Below, in pieces: positions 20,276-29,692 of a DNA stretch of 64,000 nucleotides; position 1 is the first letter of the stretch, and each line of letters begins with the position of its first letter. The DNA is from Ferranicluibacter rubi (lineage in GTDB: Bacteria > Pseudomonadota > Alphaproteobacteria > Rhizobiales > Rhizobiaceae). The notes beneath the pieces are model-generated. The model made no database searches, was not told the DNA's origin, and saw only the letters and a program-made list of their open reading frames with translations. The stretch covers positions 310,001-374,000 of the forward strand of contig NZ_JAANCM010000004.1 of NCBI RefSeq assembly GCF_011603255.1, written 5' to 3'. The position numbers and the translations under genes were made by a program.

Positions 20276-21508
20276 ATGAAAAAGTCGCTGAAAGAGCGTT
20301 TGGCTATCCTCTCGGATGCCGCCAAATACGATGCGTCCTGTGCCTCCAGCGGAACGACGAAACGCAATTCGTCGGCCAGTGGCGGCCTCGGCTCCACGGA
20401 GGGATCCGGCATCTGTCATGCCTATGCGCCCGACGGGCGATGCATTTCCCTGCTCAAGATCCTGATGACGAATTTCTGCATCTACGACTGCGCCTATTGC
20501 ATCAACAGGTCGTCCAGCAATGTCGAGCGCGCACGCTTTTCGGTCGAGGAAGTGGTCTGGCTGACGCTCGAATTCTATCGGCGCAACTATATCGAAGGCC
20601 TGTTCCTGTCGTCCGGTATCATCCGCTCGTCCGACCATACGATGGAGGAGATGGTGCGCATTGCGCGCGAGCTGCGCGTCACGCATAATTTCCGCGGCTA
20701 CATCCATCTGAAATCCATTCCCGAAGCATCCGCTGCGCTGATCGAAGAGGCAGGGCTTTATGCCGACCGCCTGTCGATCAACATCGAACTGCCGACCGAT
20801 GCAGGCTTGACCCGCTATGCGCCGGAAAAACGGCCTGCCGGCATTCGCAAGTCGATGGGCGACCTCCGCCTGAAGATCGAGGAAATGCGCGACCCGACCC
20901 TGCAGACCAAGCGCATACGGCGCTTTGCGCCCGCCGGCCAGAGCACGCAGATGATCGTCGGCGCCGACCAGGCGAACGACAGCGTCATCCTCGGCACCAG
21001 CGCCCGGCTTTACGGCAGCTACGGCCTGCGCCGCGTCTATTACTCAGCCTTCAGCCCCATTCCGGATGCCTCGCGCAACCTGCCCCTCGTCAAGCCGCCT
21101 TTGATGCGCGAGCACCGGCTCTACCAGGCCGACTGGCTCTATCGCTTCTACGGCTTCGGCATCGAGGAGATCACGCGCGACCAGCCGGATGGCATGCTCG
21201 ATCTCGATCTCGACCCGAAGCTCGCCTGGGCGCTCGCCAACCGGCAGCGCTTTCCCGTTGACATCAACAAGGCCGATCGCGAGATGCTTCTGCGCGTACC
21301 CGGTTTCGGCACGAAGATCGTCCGCGCCATCCTCACCGCCCGCCGGCACCGCACCTTGCGGCTGGAGGATCTCGTCCGCCTCAAGGTCTCGTTGAAAAAA
21401 GTGCAGGCCTTCATCATTGCCGAAGGCTGGACGCCGTCGCGCCTCATCGACCGGCCCGACCTGCGCACCATGTTCGCGCCGAAACCCGAACAGCTGGTCC
21501 TTCTCTGA
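20276..21508 (+). CDS. Putative DNA modification/repair radical SAM protein (rSAM linked to UDG)
   Basis: 410-aa radical SAM enzyme. The [4Fe-4S] motif is C68-x3-C72-x2-C75 (CIYDCAYC). The conserved N terminus LKERLAILSDAAKYDASC fits this family and supports the ATG at 20276. A C-terminal helix-hairpin-helix segment (INKADREMLLRVPGFGTKIV, about 330-350) suggests DNA binding. Members of this family are consistently paired with UdgX/DUF4130 genes, as here, where the stop shares one base with the next ATG. The reaction is unknown; distant likeness to spore photoproduct lyase suggests repair of a damaged base. Under two LexA boxes. Confidence 0.92.
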   Translation: MKKSLKERLAILSDAAKYDASCASSGTTKRNSSASGGLGSTEGSGICHAYAPDGRCISLLKILMTNFCIYDCAYCINRSSSNVERARFSVEEVVWLTLEFYRRNYIEGLFLSSGIIRSSDHTMEEMVRIARELRVTHNFRGYIHLKSIPEASAALIEEAGLYADRLSINIELPTDAGLTRYAPEKRPAGIRKSMGDLRLKIEEMRDPTLQTKRIRRFAPAGQSTQMIVGADQANDSVILGTSARLYGSYGLRRVYYSAFSPIPDASRNLPLVKPPLMREHRLYQADWLYRFYGFGIEEITRDQPDGMLDLDLDPKLAWALANRQRFPVDINKADREMLLRVPGFGTKIVRAILTARRHRTLRLEDLVRLKVSLKKVQAFIIAEGWTPSRLIDRPDLRTMFAPKPEQLVLL

Positions 21509-23070
21509 TGCAGTCGCTCGACCTTGAGAGGCAAACGGTCATGCTCGACGGGAAGGGCGATTTCGGCGAATGGCGGGAGGCCGCACGCCGGCTTCTGATG
21601 GTGGGAACGTGGCCGGCCGCCGTGGACTGGCGGGAAAAGCACGGCGCAACCGACCTCTTTGCCGATCCGCCGCCGGCGCGGCCGAACGCAGAAGGAAAAC
21701 CGGAGGGAACACGGCCGGAGATCACCGTTCCCCGCGCCTTCATGACGCTGGCGGAAACCGTGATCTGCCATTCCGATCCCGGCCGTTTTACGCTTCTCTA
21801 TCGCACGCTCTGGCGCCTGCAGGCCGAGCGCAACCTGCTCGACATCGTCTCGGATGCCGATGTCGTTCGGCTCAACGCCATGGAAAAATCCGTTCGTCGG
21901 GACAGCCACAAGATGAAGGCCTTCGTGCGCTTCAAGGAGATCGGCGCCAGCACATCCACAACAAGCACATCGACGACGGACATTATGGAGGTGATCGCCC
22001 GTCCCGCCCCTCTGGAGGCGAGCGGCATCCCGATCGGCCGCCGGCGCTTTTTCGCCTGGTTCGAGCCGGACCATTTCATCGTCGCGCGCGCGGCCCCTTT
22101 CTTCCAGCGGCGTTTCACCGATATGGACTGGATCATCGCCACGCCGAAAGGCTCCGCCGCCTGGGATGGAACCGCGCTGACGGTGACGTCCGAGCCGGCC
22201 GACGATCCCAAACTGACCGATGACGCGGACACGCTGTGGCGCACCTATTACAGCAACATCTTCAATCCGGCGCGGCTGAAGGTGAAGGCGATGCAGTCGG
22301 AAATGCCGAAGAAATATTGGAAGAACCTGCCGGAAGCCAACCTCATCCCCGGCCTGATCGCCGGTGCGGAAGAAAAGGTGCGGGCCATGGCCGAACAGGC
22401 GATGAAGGACCCGCCGGCCTTTCACGCGAAGGTGCGCGAGGCCGCCATGCCGAAGACTGAGGAGAACACAGCCCTTCCCGGTACGCTGGAGGCCGCACGG
22501 GCAGAGGCGCGCGACTGCACCCGCTGTCCGCTCTCCTGCAAGGCGACGCAGACCGTGTTCGGCGAAGGGCCTGACGACGCAAAACTGATGTTCGTCGGCG
22601 AGCAGCCGGGCGACCAGGAGGATCTTGCCGGCCGTCCCTTCATCGGCCCCGCCGGCAAGATGTTCGACACGATCGCCGGCGAGGTCGATCTCGATCGCAA
22701 ACATGCCTATGTCACCAATGCGGTGAAGCACTTCAAATACGAGCCGCGCGGCAAGCGCCGTATCCACCAGAAGCCGAATATGGGCGAAATCCGCGCCTGT
22801 CGCTGGTGGCTCAAGCTGGAACTCGACCTGATCCAGCCGAAACTGGTGGTTGCCATGGGTGCAACGGCTCTGACGTCCGTCATGAACCATGCCGAACGCC
22901 TCAGCGACTACCGGAGCCGCACGGTCGATCTCGATGACGGGCGCGCGCTCTACACCACGGTCCATCCCTCCTACCTCCTGCGCATTCCCGACGAGGGACG
23001 CAAGCGTGAGGAGATCGACCGTTTTCGCGAAGATCTGCAAGCGATCAAGAGCCTCAGCGACACACTATAA
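21508..23070 (+). CDS. UdgX-family uracil-DNA binding protein with N-terminal DUF4130 domain
   Basis: 520-aa fusion. The N-terminal half (about 1-260) matches the DUF4130 'probable DNA metabolism' family; the C-terminal half (about 300-515) is a family-4-like uracil-DNA glycosylase fold of the UdgX type. Signs are the Cys pattern DCTRCPLSC for the Fe-S cluster, motif GEQPGDQE at 364-371, the UdgX-specific loop KRRIHQ at 416-421 with His420, and HPSYLLR from 486. In characterised mycobacterial UdgX the equivalent His forms a covalent bond to the abasic sugar after uracil removal. Translationally coupled to the radical SAM gene. Confidence 0.93.
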   Translation: MQSLDLERQTVMLDGKGDFGEWREAARRLLMVGTWPAAVDWREKHGATDLFADPPPARPNAEGKPEGTRPEITVPRAFMTLAETVICHSDPGRFTLLYRTLWRLQAERNLLDIVSDADVVRLNAMEKSVRRDSHKMKAFVRFKEIGASTSTTSTSTTDIMEVIARPAPLEASGIPIGRRRFFAWFEPDHFIVARAAPFFQRRFTDMDWIIATPKGSAAWDGTALTVTSEPADDPKLTDDADTLWRTYYSNIFNPARLKVKAMQSEMPKKYWKNLPEANLIPGLIAGAEEKVRAMAEQAMKDPPAFHAKVREAAMPKTEENTALPGTLEAARAEARDCTRCPLSCKATQTVFGEGPDDAKLMFVGEQPGDQEDLAGRPFIGPAGKMFDTIAGEVDLDRKHAYVTNAVKHFKYEPRGKRRIHQKPNMGEIRACRWWLKLELDLIQPKLVVAMGATALTSVMNHAERLSDYRSRTVDLDDGRALYTTVHPSYLLRIPDEGRKREEIDRFREDLQAIKSLSDTL

Positions 23071-23093
23071 AGCCGGCTATGCAGTGGCCGGCG

Positions 23094-24338
23094 TCAGACA
23101 GAAACCAATCCCCATGGCAGGCTGTTCATCACCTCATGGCCATCCGGCGTGATCAGCAACTGGTTCTCGATGATCATGCCGCCGACGCCATCCACATACC
23201 AGGGCGTTTCGAAGGCGACGACCATACCGGGCTCCAGCACGACGCTGCTGGTCGCGGAAAAGAACGGCCACTCCTCGCTGCCGAGCCCTGCACCGAGACC
23301 ATGGCCGAAATGGCCGCGGCTGAAACCCGGAAAGCCCGCTTTCGCCATCGCAGCACACGCCGCCTTATACACCGCCCGCATCTCGACGCCTGGCCGGATC
23401 TGCGAGAGGCCCGCCTCGAAAGCCTGAGACAGCGCGTCGAAGAGACGGCTCTGCAACGGCGTGGGGGCACCGCAGACGAACGTCCGTCCGGTATCCGACG
23501 TATAGCCACTGATCAGGCAACCCACATCGACCTTAATCAGCGATCCCGGCTCCACCACCCCACCCCGCGACCAGGGATTGGCGCCGACCGACACATATTC
23601 CCAATGTCCTGTCAGGTTGTGGATATCTCGCTCCCGCGCCGCCGCCTGCACGGCCGACGTCCAGACCTCAGCCAGCGCATCGCGCGTCTGCCCGGGCGCG
23701 ATCGCGGCCGCCAGTGCGCCAATCCCGACCTCGGCCAGCGTGACGGCGGTTCGCAGATGTTCGATCTCCGGCGCCGACTTCACCATCTTCAGGCGGCGAA
23801 GCACATCGCTGCCATCGACCAGCCGGCAACCGGGCAGTGCCGCCGACAACGCGGCGAAATCCGAAACCGAAAGGCTGTCGAGCTCGACGCCGACACGCGC
23901 GCTGCCAAGCTTCCGGGCCGCCAGAAGATCGCCGGCGAGGCGAAACCCGAGCGCCGCATCGAACGTCTCCGGCCGCACGAAGCCAGCCGCCCGGCCGGAG
24001 CCTGCCCACGCAGCGGCAATAAGATCGGGCGCAGGCTGGGACGCGTCGTGCGGCCTCACATCCGCCGTCTCCACCCAGAGCGGATGGATGCGGATATCAG
24101 TGACCGCGCTCGATGCCCGAAAACTCTCCGCGAACAGATCGCTGACGACGGCACCGATGGGCAGACCCGAATCTGCGGGAACGAGTGCCGCGACGGCCCC
24201 GGCACGCCGCCACATCGTGCCGACACCGGGGCTCGCACCCGTCGCATAGGTAAAGCCTTCCGGCGTGAACAGAAGAAGCGCATCGAGGCCGGCCGCAGCC
24301 ATGAGCCGTGCCGCCCTGTCCCTGTCGAGATACGTCAT
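23094..24338 (-). CDS. M24 family metallopeptidase (Xaa-Pro aminopeptidase-like)
   Basis: 414-aa creatinase/prolidase-type protein. The C-terminal pita-bread domain keeps the five metal ligands: two Asp in KVDVGCLISGYTSDTGRTF, His in GHFGHGLG, Glu in AFETPWY and Glu in GMIIENQLL. The start at 24338 is preferred over the ATG at 24365 because GGAG lies six bases upstream. It could be a dipeptidase, aminopeptidase P-like enzyme or a specialised amidinohydrolase; the sequence alone does not decide. Separated from the upstream dehydrogenase by a strong hairpin. Confidence 0.88.
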   Translation of the reverse strand: MTYLDRDRAARLMAAAGLDALLLFTPEGFTYATGASPGVGTMWRRAGAVAALVPADSGLPIGAVVSDLFAESFRASSAVTDIRIHPLWVETADVRPHDASQPAPDLIAAAWAGSGRAAGFVRPETFDAALGFRLAGDLLAARKLGSARVGVELDSLSVSDFAALSAALPGCRLVDGSDVLRRLKMVKSAPEIEHLRTAVTLAEVGIGALAAAIAPGQTRDALAEVWTSAVQAAARERDIHNLTGHWEYVSVGANPWSRGGVVEPGSLIKVDVGCLISGYTSDTGRTFVCGAPTPLQSRLFDALSQAFEAGLSQIRPGVEMRAVYKAACAAMAKAGFPGFSRGHFGHGLGAGLGSEEWPFFSATSSVVLEPGMVVAFETPWYVDGVGGMIIENQLLITPDGHEVMNSLPWGLVSV

Positions 24339-24443
24339 ATCCGTCTCCATTCGCCCGGGCTTCATTGCGGTCTGTACGCTAGAGTTTGTCAGGGATAAGT
24401 GGAATCCGGTTATCCCGAAGAGACAAACGACAACAAAGGAATC

Positions 24444-24482
24444 TAGAGTCTGGCTGGTTCAGAATGAACCTGACAGACTCTA
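24444..24482. terminator. Hairpin at the stop codon of the gabD-like gene
   Basis: A 9-bp outer stem (24444-24452 with 24474-24482), a 3x3 internal loop and a 5-bp inner stem (GGTTC/GAACC). The stem begins in the TAG stop of the minus-strand gene. The tail on that strand is GATTCCTTTG, only weakly T-rich. Confidence 0.6.
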
Positions 24483-25931
24483 AATATTGCCCATGCAGAG
24501 ATATTTCATGTCGAGGTAATCCTCCATGCCGTGCCGCGACCCCTCGCGGCCGATCCCCGACTGTTTCAGCCCGCCGAACGGCGCCGCCTCGGACGACATG
24601 CGGCCTGTATTGATGCCGATCATGCCGTAGTCCAGCGCCTCGGCCACCCGCCAGACTTTCCGCAGCTCGGTGGCATAGAAATAGGCCGCAAGGCCGTAGA
24701 TCGTGTCGTTCGCCTGATGGATCACGTCCTCGACCGTTTCGAACCTTATGACCGGCGCAACCGGGCCAAACGTCTCGTCGCAGGCGACCAGCATGCCGTG
24801 ATCCACATGGGTCAGCACCGTCGGCGCAAAAAAAGTCCCGGTCTCGCCGACCCGACCGCCGCCGCAGAGCACCTGCGCACCGCGCAACACCGCATCCTCG
24901 ACATGATGCGTCACCTTGCGCAGCGCCGCCTCGTCGATCAGCGGGCCGACCGAGACGGTGGGCTCGAAACCATCCCCGACACGCAGATCGGCGACATGCG
25001 CCGCGAGCTTTTCGGCAAAGGTGTCGTAGACCGCGGACTGGACATAGATCCGATTGGCCGAGGTGCAGGTCTGCCCGGCATTGCGGAACTTCGCCTGCAC
25101 GGCGCCATCGACCGCGGCATCGATATCCGCATCGTCGAAGACGATGAACGGCGCGCTCCCGCCAAGCTCAAGGCTCACCTTCTTGATCTGGTCGGCACAT
25201 TGCCGCATCAAAAGCCGCCCGACCTCGGTGGAGCCTGTGAAGCTGATCTTGCGCACCTTCGGATGCGTGCAGAGCTCATAGCCCACCGCCTGGCCCTCGC
25301 TGGCAAGGACGAGCTGGAACACGCCATCGGGAAAGCCGGCATCAAGCGCCAGCCGCTGCAGCGCGACGGCCACCAGCGGCGTCTGTTCGGCCGGCTTCAG
25401 GATGACCGGGCACCCTACGGCCAGCGCCGGCGCGACCTTTCGCGCCACCATGGAGGCCGGGAAATTCCACGGCGTGATCGTGCCGACGATGCCGACCGGC
25501 TGCTTGATCACGAACATCCGCCGGTCCGTGGACGGTGCCGGAAACGTTTCGCCATAGACGCGCTTTGCCTCCTCCGCATACCATTCGATATAGGCTGCGG
25601 CATGCTGCACCTCCGAGCGCGCCTCGCCCAGCGGCTTGCCCATTTCGGCGGTCAGGATCGCGGCGAGATCGTCGATATGCGCGAGAACGAGATCGTGCCA
25701 GCGCCGCATGAGCTGGCTGCGGTCCTTGGCGGGCAGCCCCGCCCAGGCCGGCTGCACCACCGATGCCCGCTCGATCGCCGCACGTGTTTCCGGCACGCCC
25801 ATATCCGGCAGGGTCGCCAGCAGAACGCCGGAAGAGGGATTGCGGACCTCGAACGCCGCACCCGTCACCTCGGCCTCGGCAAGGATCCGCGGATCCCGGA
25901 GATGGCGGGTGAGGTCGGATGTGACACGCAT
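24480..25931 (-). CDS. NAD(P)-dependent succinate-semialdehyde dehydrogenase-type ALDH
   Basis: 483-aa aldehyde dehydrogenase closest in look to GabD. Catalytic residues are Glu in SLELGGSAPFIVFDD and Cys in NAGQTCTSANRIYV, the latter context being usual for succinate-semialdehyde dehydrogenases. The ATG at 25931 has GGGAG six bases upstream and gives the expected family length; a TTG at 25949 is also in frame. GabD turns succinic semialdehyde to succinate in GABA use, but related ALDHs serve glutarate or other semialdehydes, and no gabT is adjacent. It lies downstream of the histidine kinase gene on the same strand, 153 bases away. Confidence 0.85.
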   Translation of the reverse strand: MRVTSDLTRHLRDPRILAEAEVTGAAFEVRNPSSGVLLATLPDMGVPETRAAIERASVVQPAWAGLPAKDRSQLMRRWHDLVLAHIDDLAAILTAEMGKPLGEARSEVQHAAAYIEWYAEEAKRVYGETFPAPSTDRRMFVIKQPVGIVGTITPWNFPASMVARKVAPALAVGCPVILKPAEQTPLVAVALQRLALDAGFPDGVFQLVLASEGQAVGYELCTHPKVRKISFTGSTEVGRLLMRQCADQIKKVSLELGGSAPFIVFDDADIDAAVDGAVQAKFRNAGQTCTSANRIYVQSAVYDTFAEKLAAHVADLRVGDGFEPTVSVGPLIDEAALRKVTHHVEDAVLRGAQVLCGGGRVGETGTFFAPTVLTHVDHGMLVACDETFGPVAPVIRFETVEDVIHQANDTIYGLAAYFYATELRKVWRVAEALDYGMIGINTGRMSSEAAPFGGLKQSGIGREGSRHGMEDYLDMKYLCMGNI

Positions 25932-26084
25932 GGCAGGCTCCCGGATCAAGGCAATTCCCCACCTCGTCAGGCGTTCTAATGCCCCGGGGAGAAGGCTCCG
26001 GACATTGCGGCGATTGTCCCGACATGACCAATGAAATCCGCTGATCGGATGACCACACCGGCGAATGATAGAGGCAAACGATCG

Positions 26085-27497
26085 TCAAGCGTCGATGGCT
26101 GCAGCGGGAAATGCGACCCGCGCCTTCAGGCCGCGGCCGGTCCCGCCCTCGTCCACTAAGGTCGGCCCGAGCGAAAGGCGACCCTCGAAGCGAACCGCGA
26201 TCTCCTCGACGATCGGCAGCCCGAGCCCAAGACCCGGCGCCTCGCTCTCGCCGCGGGCAAAGCGCTGGCGCACGGCGGACAATCTTTCCGGTGGAATTCC
26301 CGGCCCGTTGTCCTCGACATCAAGGAACACAACGGCCAGCTCGTGGCCCACCCTCACCGTTACCTCGGCACCCTGTCCGGCATAGGCGAGCGCATTTTCC
26401 ACGAGGTTGCGCAGGAGTTCGCCGATCAGCAGCGGCTCCGCGGCGATGAAGGCCGTTCCCTCGCCTTCGAAGCCGAGATCGATACCGGCATCGGCTGCAC
26501 GGGGCACGTATTCCGCCGTGATCTCCCGCACAACCATCGTCAGGTCCATCGGCACCGGAGTGGTCGACGATCCCGATCCCGTCGCATCGATCTTTGCCAG
26601 AAGCAGCAACTGCGCAAGAATCCGTTCCGCATGACCGACGGCCTCGTCGCTGCGGGCGATGAACGTCTTGATGTCCTCCGGCTTTTCGGACCGGGCCGCG
26701 AGCGCGAGCTGCGTACGCACCACGGCGAGCGGCGTGCGCAGCTGGTGGCCCGCATTGCCGGAGAAATGCCGCATGGCATCGAGCGACGATTGCAGCCGCA
26801 CCATGAAGGAATTGACCGTCTCGACCAACCCTTCCACCTCCCGCGGCACGGATTGTCGGATCGGGCGCAGATCGTCCGGACTGCGCTCGGCGATCGCGTC
26901 GCCCAGCCGGTAGAGCGGACGAAGCGACAATGTGACGGCGATCCAGACGATGGTCGCCGCCCCGAAGATCAGGAGGAACAGGCGTAGCGCCGAGCGAAAC
27001 AGCAGCGCACGGGCCAGCTGCTGCCTCGCCACCGTGGTTTCCGCCACCGTCACGACGAAGGGTACGGAATTGATCCCCGTCGAGGCGGAGCGTTCAAGCG
27101 CGGCGATACGGATCGGCTCTCCGCGATAATCCGAATCGAGATAGACGGCCTGCCGCCCCTGCATTTCGGCGATGCCCGGCAGCGTCCGGTAACCGGTGAT
27201 GAAATGGCCGGGCGGCCCATCGACCCGGTAGAACACCCGGTCCTGCGCTGCCGAGGTCAGCATTTCCAGCGCGACATAGGGCATATCGACCTCGAGCGTA
27301 CCGTCTTCCGCAACGACGACGCGGTCGGCGATGGCGAGCGCCGATCCCGCCAGCACACGATCCGACACGCTGTTCGCCGTCTTCATGGCTTCCCGATAGG
27401 TATCGCCGAGCGCGATGATGCCGATGACGGCCGTGGCCGCGAGCAGCCAGGCGAGAAGCCGCCTGCGCAGCGAATGCGCTGCCCGCACCCCGCTCAT
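26085..27497 (-). CDS. TctE-like sensor histidine kinase
   Basis: 470-aa membrane kinase. TM1 is at about 14-32, a periplasmic sensor domain at 33-165, TM2 at about 168-190, then HAMP-like linker, the H-box with His251 in GNAGHQLRTPL, and an ATPase domain with NLVENALAYAG, DNGPGIPPE and GLGLGLPIVEEI. The arrangement is that of TctE/QseC-like kinases. It overlaps the response regulator gene by four bases (ATGA). The pair probably controls the tct transporter 1.5 kb away, which is inference from position and family. Confidence 0.9.
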   Translation of the reverse strand: MSGVRAAHSLRRRLLAWLLAATAVIGIIALGDTYREAMKTANSVSDRVLAGSALAIADRVVVAEDGTLEVDMPYVALEMLTSAAQDRVFYRVDGPPGHFITGYRTLPGIAEMQGRQAVYLDSDYRGEPIRIAALERSASTGINSVPFVVTVAETTVARQQLARALLFRSALRLFLLIFGAATIVWIAVTLSLRPLYRLGDAIAERSPDDLRPIRQSVPREVEGLVETVNSFMVRLQSSLDAMRHFSGNAGHQLRTPLAVVRTQLALAARSEKPEDIKTFIARSDEAVGHAERILAQLLLLAKIDATGSGSSTTPVPMDLTMVVREITAEYVPRAADAGIDLGFEGEGTAFIAAEPLLIGELLRNLVENALAYAGQGAEVTVRVGHELAVVFLDVEDNGPGIPPERLSAVRQRFARGESEAPGLGLGLPIVEEIAVRFEGRLSLGPTLVDEGGTGRGLKARVAFPAAAIDA

Positions 27498-28192
27498 GCC
27501 ATGTCCGGCGCAGGGTCGGCCGGCACCGCCGCCTTGTCGAGATAATAGCCGATGCCGCGCGCCGTGCGCACCGTCAGCCCATAGGGCGAGAGGCGCTTGC
27601 GCAGGCGGCTGACATATTGCTCGATGGCATTGGGGCTGAGATCGTCGTCGAAGGCCGTCAAAGACTGCATGATGGCGTCCTTCGCCACCACCTTCCCGGC
27701 CCGCATGAACAGGATCTCCAGAAGCCCGGTCTCGCGCAGGGGAATGTCGATGGGGATGCCGTCGGACGAAAAGGTCCGCGAGGTCAGGTCCAGCGAAACC
27801 GAGCCGAAGGTGACCATGGAAGAGCGCAGGCCTGCCTGCCGCCGCAGGAGAACACGCACGCGCGCCTCGAACTCGCCGATGTCGAAGGGCTTGATCATAT
27901 AGTCGTCGGCGCCGAGATCGAGCCCGCGCACCTTCTCCTCCGCACTCCCCCGCGCGGTGAGGATCAGTACGGCCGACCGGTTCTGCCGCGCCCGCATGGA
28001 GCGCAGCACGTCGAGCCCGTCCATCTCGGGCAGGGTCAGATCGAGGATCACGAGGTCGAACCGCTCGGTCGCCGCCGCCGCATCGGCCGAGGCACCGTCG
28101 CGCACCACGTCCACGGCATAGCCGCTGCCGCGCAGGATGGCGGCAAGCCCCTCCGACAGGACCTTGTTGTCTTCGACCAGAAGAATTCTCAA
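27494..28192 (-). CDS. TctD-like OmpR-family response regulator
   Basis: 232-aa regulator: receiver domain with the acidic pocket ED at 7-8, phospho-acceptor Asp51 in DLVILDLTLPEMDG and the conserved Lys in DDYMIKPFD; then a winged-helix trans_reg_C DNA-binding domain ending near GIGYYLDK. The start is TTG at 28192 with GAGGAG ten bases upstream; the receiver begins directly with RILLVEDN, so no earlier start is needed. First gene of the regulator-kinase pair, divergent from the solute-binding protein gene. Confidence 0.92.
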   Translation of the reverse strand: MRILLVEDNKVLSEGLAAILRGSGYAVDVVRDGASADAAAATERFDLVILDLTLPEMDGLDVLRSMRARQNRSAVLILTARGSAEEKVRGLDLGADDYMIKPFDIGEFEARVRVLLRRQAGLRSSMVTFGSVSLDLTSRTFSSDGIPIDIPLRETGLLEILFMRAGKVVAKDAIMQSLTAFDDDLSPNAIEQYVSRLRKRLSPYGLTVRTARGIGYYLDKAAVPADPAPDMA

Positions 28193-28344
28193 AACGCGGC
28201 GGCTCCTCGACGGGGGCGATCCTAGAATAAGTCCCCGCACGGACAAAACGATTTCCAGCCACATCGCGCCATCGATTTGGAATGGCAGAGGAAGCCGGCT
28301 TGCCCACGCTTGTGCGAAGGCCACCGCTGGCGCACACTCCGCCG

Positions 28345-29421
28345 ATGTTTCGCCTCGCCGCAGCCCTTCTCCTGTTTCTCGCCGGTCCGATCGCTGCTGT
28401 TGGCGCGCCCGATTTTTTTCCCGCACGATCCGGCAGGACGGATGCGCCGGTGCTCAACGTCTATTCCTCGCTGGACGATCCCCTGGCGCAGCCGCTGATC
28501 AACGGGTTCCAGTCCGCCAATCCCGACATTGCCGTTCGCCATGAAAACATGCTGACCGGCGAGATCTACGACCGGATCGTCCGGGAAACGGATGCCGGAC
28601 AGAAGACGGCGGACTTCGCCTTTTCCTCGGCGATGGACCTGCAGGTGAAGCTGACCAATGACGGCTATGCCCAGCCAAGCGACCTGCCCCTCACCCGCTC
28701 CTGGCCGGCCTGGGCCAACTGGCGCAACACCGCCTATGCCCTGACCTTCGAGCCGGCCGTCTTCGTCTACCACAAGCCGAGCTTTGCCGGCCGCAAACCG
28801 CCCTCGACCCGCGCGGAGTTCGTGCGCTTCCTGCAGGAGGCGGGCAGCAAGGCCTTTGGCCGCATCGGCACCTACGATATCGAGCGTTCCGGCGTCGGCT
28901 TCCTGTTCATGGCGCGCGATCAGGAGCAGTTCGGCGACATCTGGTCGGTGATCCGCGCCATGGGCGAGGCCGGGGTCAAGCTTTATGCCACGAGTTCCGA
29001 TATTCTGGAGCGGGTCGCCGATGGGCGCTTCCTCCTCGGCTACAACATCGTCGGCTCCTACGCGGCCGATTGGGCCGAACATCATCCCGATCTCGGCATT
29101 ATCCTGCCGACCGACTACACCGTCGTCATCTCCCGGATCGGCCTCGTGCCGGAGGCAGCCGCTGCACCCGAACTCGGACGGCGCTACCTCGAATTCTTCA
29201 TGTCCGCCGAGGGTCAGTCGATCATGGCGCGCGAGCTTCATATCGCCGCCGTCAATCCGGACGTGGCCGGCGACAACACGGCAAGCACGTTGCAGGACAT
29301 TCTGGGCGCGCAGCTGCGTCCCGTTCCCGTCAGCCCCGGCCTGATGGTCTATCTCGACCAGGTGAAGCGTGCCCGCCTCATCGCCCGCTGGAAGGACGTG
29401 CTCGGCCTCCCTGAACCGTGA
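28345..29421 (+). CDS. Periplasmic extracellular solute-binding protein (COG1840/ABC type)
   Basis: 358-aa secreted binding protein with a signal peptide (MFRLAAALLLFLAGPIAAVGA) and the fold of Fe3+/phosphoglycerate-type binding proteins: VLNVYSSLDDPLAQPLINGF at the N-terminal lobe, GIILPTDYTVVISRIGLV and a C-terminal FFMSAEGQSI. No ABC permease or ATPase follows, so it may be a ligand sensor for the adjacent two-component system, like PgtC in phosphoglycerate sensing; that is inference. An ATG at 28282 in frame would add 21 residues but spoils the signal peptide. Confidence 0.82.
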   Translation: MFRLAAALLLFLAGPIAAVGAPDFFPARSGRTDAPVLNVYSSLDDPLAQPLINGFQSANPDIAVRHENMLTGEIYDRIVRETDAGQKTADFAFSSAMDLQVKLTNDGYAQPSDLPLTRSWPAWANWRNTAYALTFEPAVFVYHKPSFAGRKPPSTRAEFVRFLQEAGSKAFGRIGTYDIERSGVGFLFMARDQEQFGDIWSVIRAMGEAGVKLYATSSDILERVADGRFLLGYNIVGSYAADWAEHHPDLGIILPTDYTVVISRIGLVPEAAAAPELGRRYLEFFMSAEGQSIMARELHIAAVNPDVAGDNTASTLQDILGAQLRPVPVSPGLMVYLDQVKRARLIARWKDVLGLPEP

Positions 29422-29491
29422 CTCCCAGACGGAAACCAAAGCCCCCGCGAAATCTGGCGCGATCTATCCTGAGTTATGCACGGGATGCATG

Positions 29492-29518
29492 GATGTCAGG
29501 TTGATGTCAGCTTACTAT
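29492..29518 (+). promoter_or_regulatory. Candidate TctD-like regulator site and promoter before tctC
   Basis: Direct repeat GATGTCAG at 29492-29499 and 29503-29510, centres 11 bases apart, the spacing bound by OmpR-family regulators. A -10-like TACTAT (29513-29518) follows at once, so the repeat covers the -35 region, as for an activator. The tctC start is about 175 bases downstream. Confidence 0.5.
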
Positions 29519-29692
29519 GGTGGCTTAGTGGTGTTCGTCAGCCGTGGAGGCGGTGACGAAGCGGTGCGGAGGAGTGTCTCACCCAAAACGGCCCGAGCGA
29601 AGATCCCTCGATCTCACGCGCGCCTGTTCCACATACTCCTCGCGTCAAGACTCGAAACAAAGCGCGCAAACGCGCTGACGGAGGACGTCACC

